Assembly (NCBI RefSeq): GCF_021655615.1 | Contig: NZ_AP025245.1 | Location: forward strand, 1,240,001 to 1,304,000 | Length of the DNA stretch: 64,000 nucleotides | Direction: 5' to 3' | Origin: Acidianus sp. HS-5 | GTDB taxonomy: Archaea > Thermoproteota > Thermoprotei_A > Sulfolobales > Sulfolobaceae | Part shown: positions 61,709-64,000 of the stretch, in pieces | How positions within the stretch are numbered: position 1 is the stretch's first letter | Layout of the letters: each line of letters opens with the position of its first letter | The notes under the pieces: model-generated | The model's input: only the letters and a program-made list of their open reading frames with translations | What the model was told of the DNA's origin: nothing | Database searches by the model: none | Program-made: the position numbers and the translations under genes

Positions 61709-62725
61709 TTAATGACTTGATTGTAATAAACTATTATATGCGTTTATTATTTCCTTTATGGAGTTTCCCCAAGAGAATTTACTTGCATACTCTCTTAGTT
61801 TTTCACCGTATTTTTCACCAAAAGATAGGATATTATCTAAAGATGGTAATTCGTCTTCAATTTTTAAGCAATATTTACAGACTTCTTGTGGGATCCTAGC
61901 ATCTTTAAATACAATAACTGGAATTCCTCTAGCTTGAGCTTCAACTATTGGTAACCCAAAGCCTTCCTCCTTAGTTGGGAAGAAGAAGGCGTCAAATGAG
62001 TCGTAAATTTCTATAATTTTATCATCAGGTGCGGGTCCCATAATCCTTATCCTTTTGTCCTTCTCACTCTCCTCCATTATCTTCTTAAACACCTCGCTCC
62101 TAGGATTATAATTACCCCAAAGCTCAAAAACGACATTCCTATCCCTCAACTTCTTAAACACTTCTATCCCCCTAATAACATCCTTCCTCTCGCTATCAAG
62201 CTTACCTATATAACCTAACTTTATAACTTTCCCCTCCCCCTTATTCCTTTTTAAAGGAGTAAAGAACTCCTCACTTACACCGGGGTTAACTACAAAAATC
62301 CTCCTCTTGTAACCCAGTTTTTTTACCTCATCCTTAATTAGACTTGAGACCGCTATTACTGCATCTGAACTCATTATGCTTTCCAAATAAACCCTTTGTA
62401 TTAAAGGAGGTTTCGAGTCTCTATATTTAAGGAAGAATAAGTCGTGGGCAGTAGTTATCCATTTTATCTTACCTTTCCTAATCGGAAAGAAAGGTTTGGG
62501 AGCTAATAGGTGAATAATATCGTAATTAGAGTAATCGCGGAAAAATCCTTTAAGTATACCGGTAAATAAGGATATGGCTGAGGAGCGTTCGAAAAGTGGA
62601 TATTGCTCCGCATTAATTTCTTTTTTTAACCTCTTATATACTTCTCTAGTATACCTACCTATCCCTGTTACCTTGCTAATATCGCCGCTAAAGTCTTCCA
62701 TGCTGGCTATTAAGAGTACTTTCAC
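61709..62725 (-). CDS. Family 4 glycosyltransferase
   Basis: A 338-residue GT-B enzyme of the mannosyltransferase type. N-terminal DISKVTGIGRYTREVYKRLK has the G-I-G-R-Y loop of GT4 mannosyltransferases; ITTAHDLFFLKYRD is the following block, and the C-domain has KLGYIGKLDSERKDVIRGIE and EEGFGLPIVEAQARGIPVIV with E-x7-E. It is 99 bases downstream of the flippase gene on the same strand. The donor is probably GDP-mannose or similar, by inference. Confidence 0.9.
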   Translation of the reverse strand: MKVLLIASMEDFSGDISKVTGIGRYTREVYKRLKKEINAEQYPLFERSSAISLFTGILKGFFRDYSNYDIIHLLAPKPFFPIRKGKIKWITTAHDLFFLKYRDSKPPLIQRVYLESIMSSDAVIAVSSLIKDEVKKLGYKRRIFVVNPGVSEEFFTPLKRNKGEGKVIKLGYIGKLDSERKDVIRGIEVFKKLRDRNVVFELWGNYNPRSEVFKKIMEESEKDKRIRIMGPAPDDKIIEIYDSFDAFFFPTKEEGFGLPIVEAQARGIPVIVFKDARIPQEVCKYCLKIEDELPSLDNILSFGEKYGEKLREYASKFSWGNSIKEIINAYNSLLQSSH

Positions 62726-62824
62726 AGAATTTACTTCTAGTCTTGATTATTAAAGTTAATTTTCAAAATAATAATAGTTTTATCTGAATTAATATTAAAA
62801 TTTGCAGTATATTATATAAAAATT

Positions 62825-64000
62825 CTACCTCTCTATTATCCTTAAAATTATAGACACAAACTTTAAACCACGTGTTAGAAAACTTTCAATTACTTTAACG
62901 TCTTCATTATTAATTATTTTGAACGACCTAAAAATCAAGAGAATTATTGGTAATAGAGCTAAAGCCAAAACAAGAGGAGCTATAATTACCTCAAGAACTC
63001 CCACGACGAGAAATAATGAAAGTACAATAGCTTCTCTTTTATTAATGAGGAAGACGGAAGCTTTGACTGCGTAACTTAAGATAAAGAGAGAGGATATCAT
63101 GGTTACTATTATCTGTGACAACGCTCCACCAATTATTCCTAGCCTGGGAATTAATGCAAAGGAAGTAACTAACACTAACCCAGCGTCTAATGTCGATAAG
63201 AGAAGAAAGGGCTTTAGATCCTTATTTGATGCAATGATAAAATTGCTCAAAGAGTTTATGGAAAATGGGAGAGTAGCTGAAATTAAAAGTATATTAAAGA
63301 CTTCAATTCCTTCCTTATAAGCTGGAAAGAAATAAGTAATTACGGCATCTCCTAACGGGATTGACACTATTACTGCAAGAAATACTAAGATTGAGAGGAA
63401 TCGGAAGGAAAGGGAAGACATTTTCTTCTCGTCTTTCCCTAAAGCCTTATAGAAAGACGCTGTCGGCAATAAGACGTTATTTAAAGTTCCTAAAACCATT
63501 GAAGGCACTACTGCTACTAATGCAGAAAATTGGTAAATTCCTAGATAATAAGAGCCCAGAAAGTAGACTGTAGTGATCCTGTCTCCCTGAGAAGAGAAGA
63601 ATCTGGCCGGGGAAGATAAGTATAAAGGCAAACTTTCTTTGAACTTCTTAAAGAGGAAGGGGAAGTCCAGGTAAGGTAGCACTACCCCTACTTTCCTGCT
63701 TAAGAGGACATAGTTCATTGACGACGAAAACAGTTCTCCTAAAGTCCAAATCTCGATGAAGAGGTAAATGTTGTGTAAAATGACGGAGATTATCGATATA
63801 CCCCACCTTATAATTAGCAGTATAATTTCAGTTATTGCAGACTCAGTGAACATGTCCATCCCTATCATTATTTGCACTATAACGCTGTTAAGGAGGTAAA
63901 GGAAGAGGTAAGGTATAGTGAACTTAATGTAGTTAGGAAAGAGGAGGAAGATTACAAAAGCAGGTGTTATTAAGAAGGGAAATGTAAGGTATTCCCCTAT
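62825..64000 (-). CDS. Polysaccharide flippase (Wzx/MATE-like), N-terminus beyond the window
   Basis: The frame is open from base 64000 to the stop at 62825, at least 391 residues. The first in-window start (GTG at 63877) is internal, because 41 further codons (IGEYLTFPFLITPAFVIFLL and on) precede it in frame without a stop. About ten helices are visible. PLYLSSPARFFSSQGDRITT, YLGIYQFSALVAVVPSMVLG and NNVLLPTASFYKALG are the typical Wzx/RfbX central region. It should flip lipid-linked glycans made by the neighbouring glycosyltransferases. Confidence 0.87.
   Translation of the reverse strand: MGEYLTFPFLITPAFVIFLLFPNYIKFTIPYLFLYLLNSVIVQIMIGMDMFTESAITEIILLIIRWGISIISVILHNIYLFIEIWTLGELFSSSMNYVLLSRKVGVVLPYLDFPFLFKKFKESLPLYLSSPARFFSSQGDRITTVYFLGSYYLGIYQFSALVAVVPSMVLGTLNNVLLPTASFYKALGKDEKKMSSLSFRFLSILVFLAVIVSIPLGDAVITYFFPAYKEGIEVFNILLISATLPFSINSLSNFIIASNKDLKPFLLLSTLDAGLVLVTSFALIPRLGIIGGALSQIIVTMISSLFILSYAVKASVFLINKREAIVLSLFLVVGVLEVIIAPLVLALALLPIILLIFRSFKIINNEDVKVIESFLTRGLKFVSIILRIIER

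Noticed and set aside
63875..63877. GTG at 63877 as the true start of the flippase
   Set aside because: The frame stays open for 41 more codons to the window edge with hydrophobic, flippase-like sequence, so the start lies outside.

Overview
The window looks like chromosomal DNA from a thermoacidophilic, sulfur-oxidising archaeon of the Sulfolobales, most likely Acidianus or a close relative. It is AT-rich, and many genes have TATA-like boxes about 25-30 bases before the start codon, which fits leaderless transcripts. It carries a full-length sulfur oxygenase reductase (sor) with every known iron ligand and active-site cysteine, and doxDA, the two subunits of thiosulfate:quinone oxidoreductase. 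I saw no rRNA, tRNA or CRISPR array.

Layout. 1-3.3 kb: an ABC exporter pair, a molybdopterin oxidoreductase and small hypothetical genes. 3.3-6.9 kb: doxDA and two divergent MFS transporters. 7-18.3 kb: housekeeping and metabolic genes: an M61 peptidase with PDZ domain, a potassium-channel/RCK protein, a HyuA/HyuB hydantoinase pair, a 5-formyltetrahydrofolate cyclo-ligase, and a cellulose-synthase-like GT2 coupled to a MinD-like ATPase. 18.4-30.8 kb: an SF2 helicase, an S9 peptidase, a family 5 uracil-DNA glycosylase, sor facing a helical-repeat protein, a Q/P/Y-rich double zinc-ribbon protein, a DedA protein, transporters and an SDR. 31-38.6 kb is accessory: an unknown 340-aa protein behind a 32-aa microprotein, an AAA/DUF4143 ATPase under three palindromic sites at exact 32-bp spacing, a macro-domain protein, a PaREP1-like protein, a ribbon-helix-helix-type gene coupled to a Cys-rich gene, and gene debris. 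39-45.4 kb: two more MFS transporters, a helical protein coupled to a truncated PIN domain, and a GT-C membrane protein.

45.4-51.4 kb is decaying: frameshifted relics including an AAA-ATPase/TOPRIM-like pair, a PIG-V-like membrane glycosyltransferase split in two frames at a perfect -1 slippery heptamer, and a degenerate IS (20-bp terminal inverted repeats, 4-bp direct flanks) between two type IV pilin-like genes. 53.3-64 kb is a surface-glycan cluster: one GT2, four GT4 enzymes, a DUF2079 membrane protein and a Wzx/MATE-like flippase that runs off the right edge.

The parts suggest a sulfur-oxidising core (SOR makes sulfite, thiosulfate and sulfide in the cytoplasm; DoxDA passes electrons from thiosulfate to quinone) beside surface-polysaccharide and pilus genes, with recombination-prone accessory zones between them. 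The least explained items are the 32-bp-phased operator array, the in-frame -1 slip site, and an orphan GNRA-capped hairpin at 23.2 kb that resembles an IS200/IS605 (TnpB) right end.
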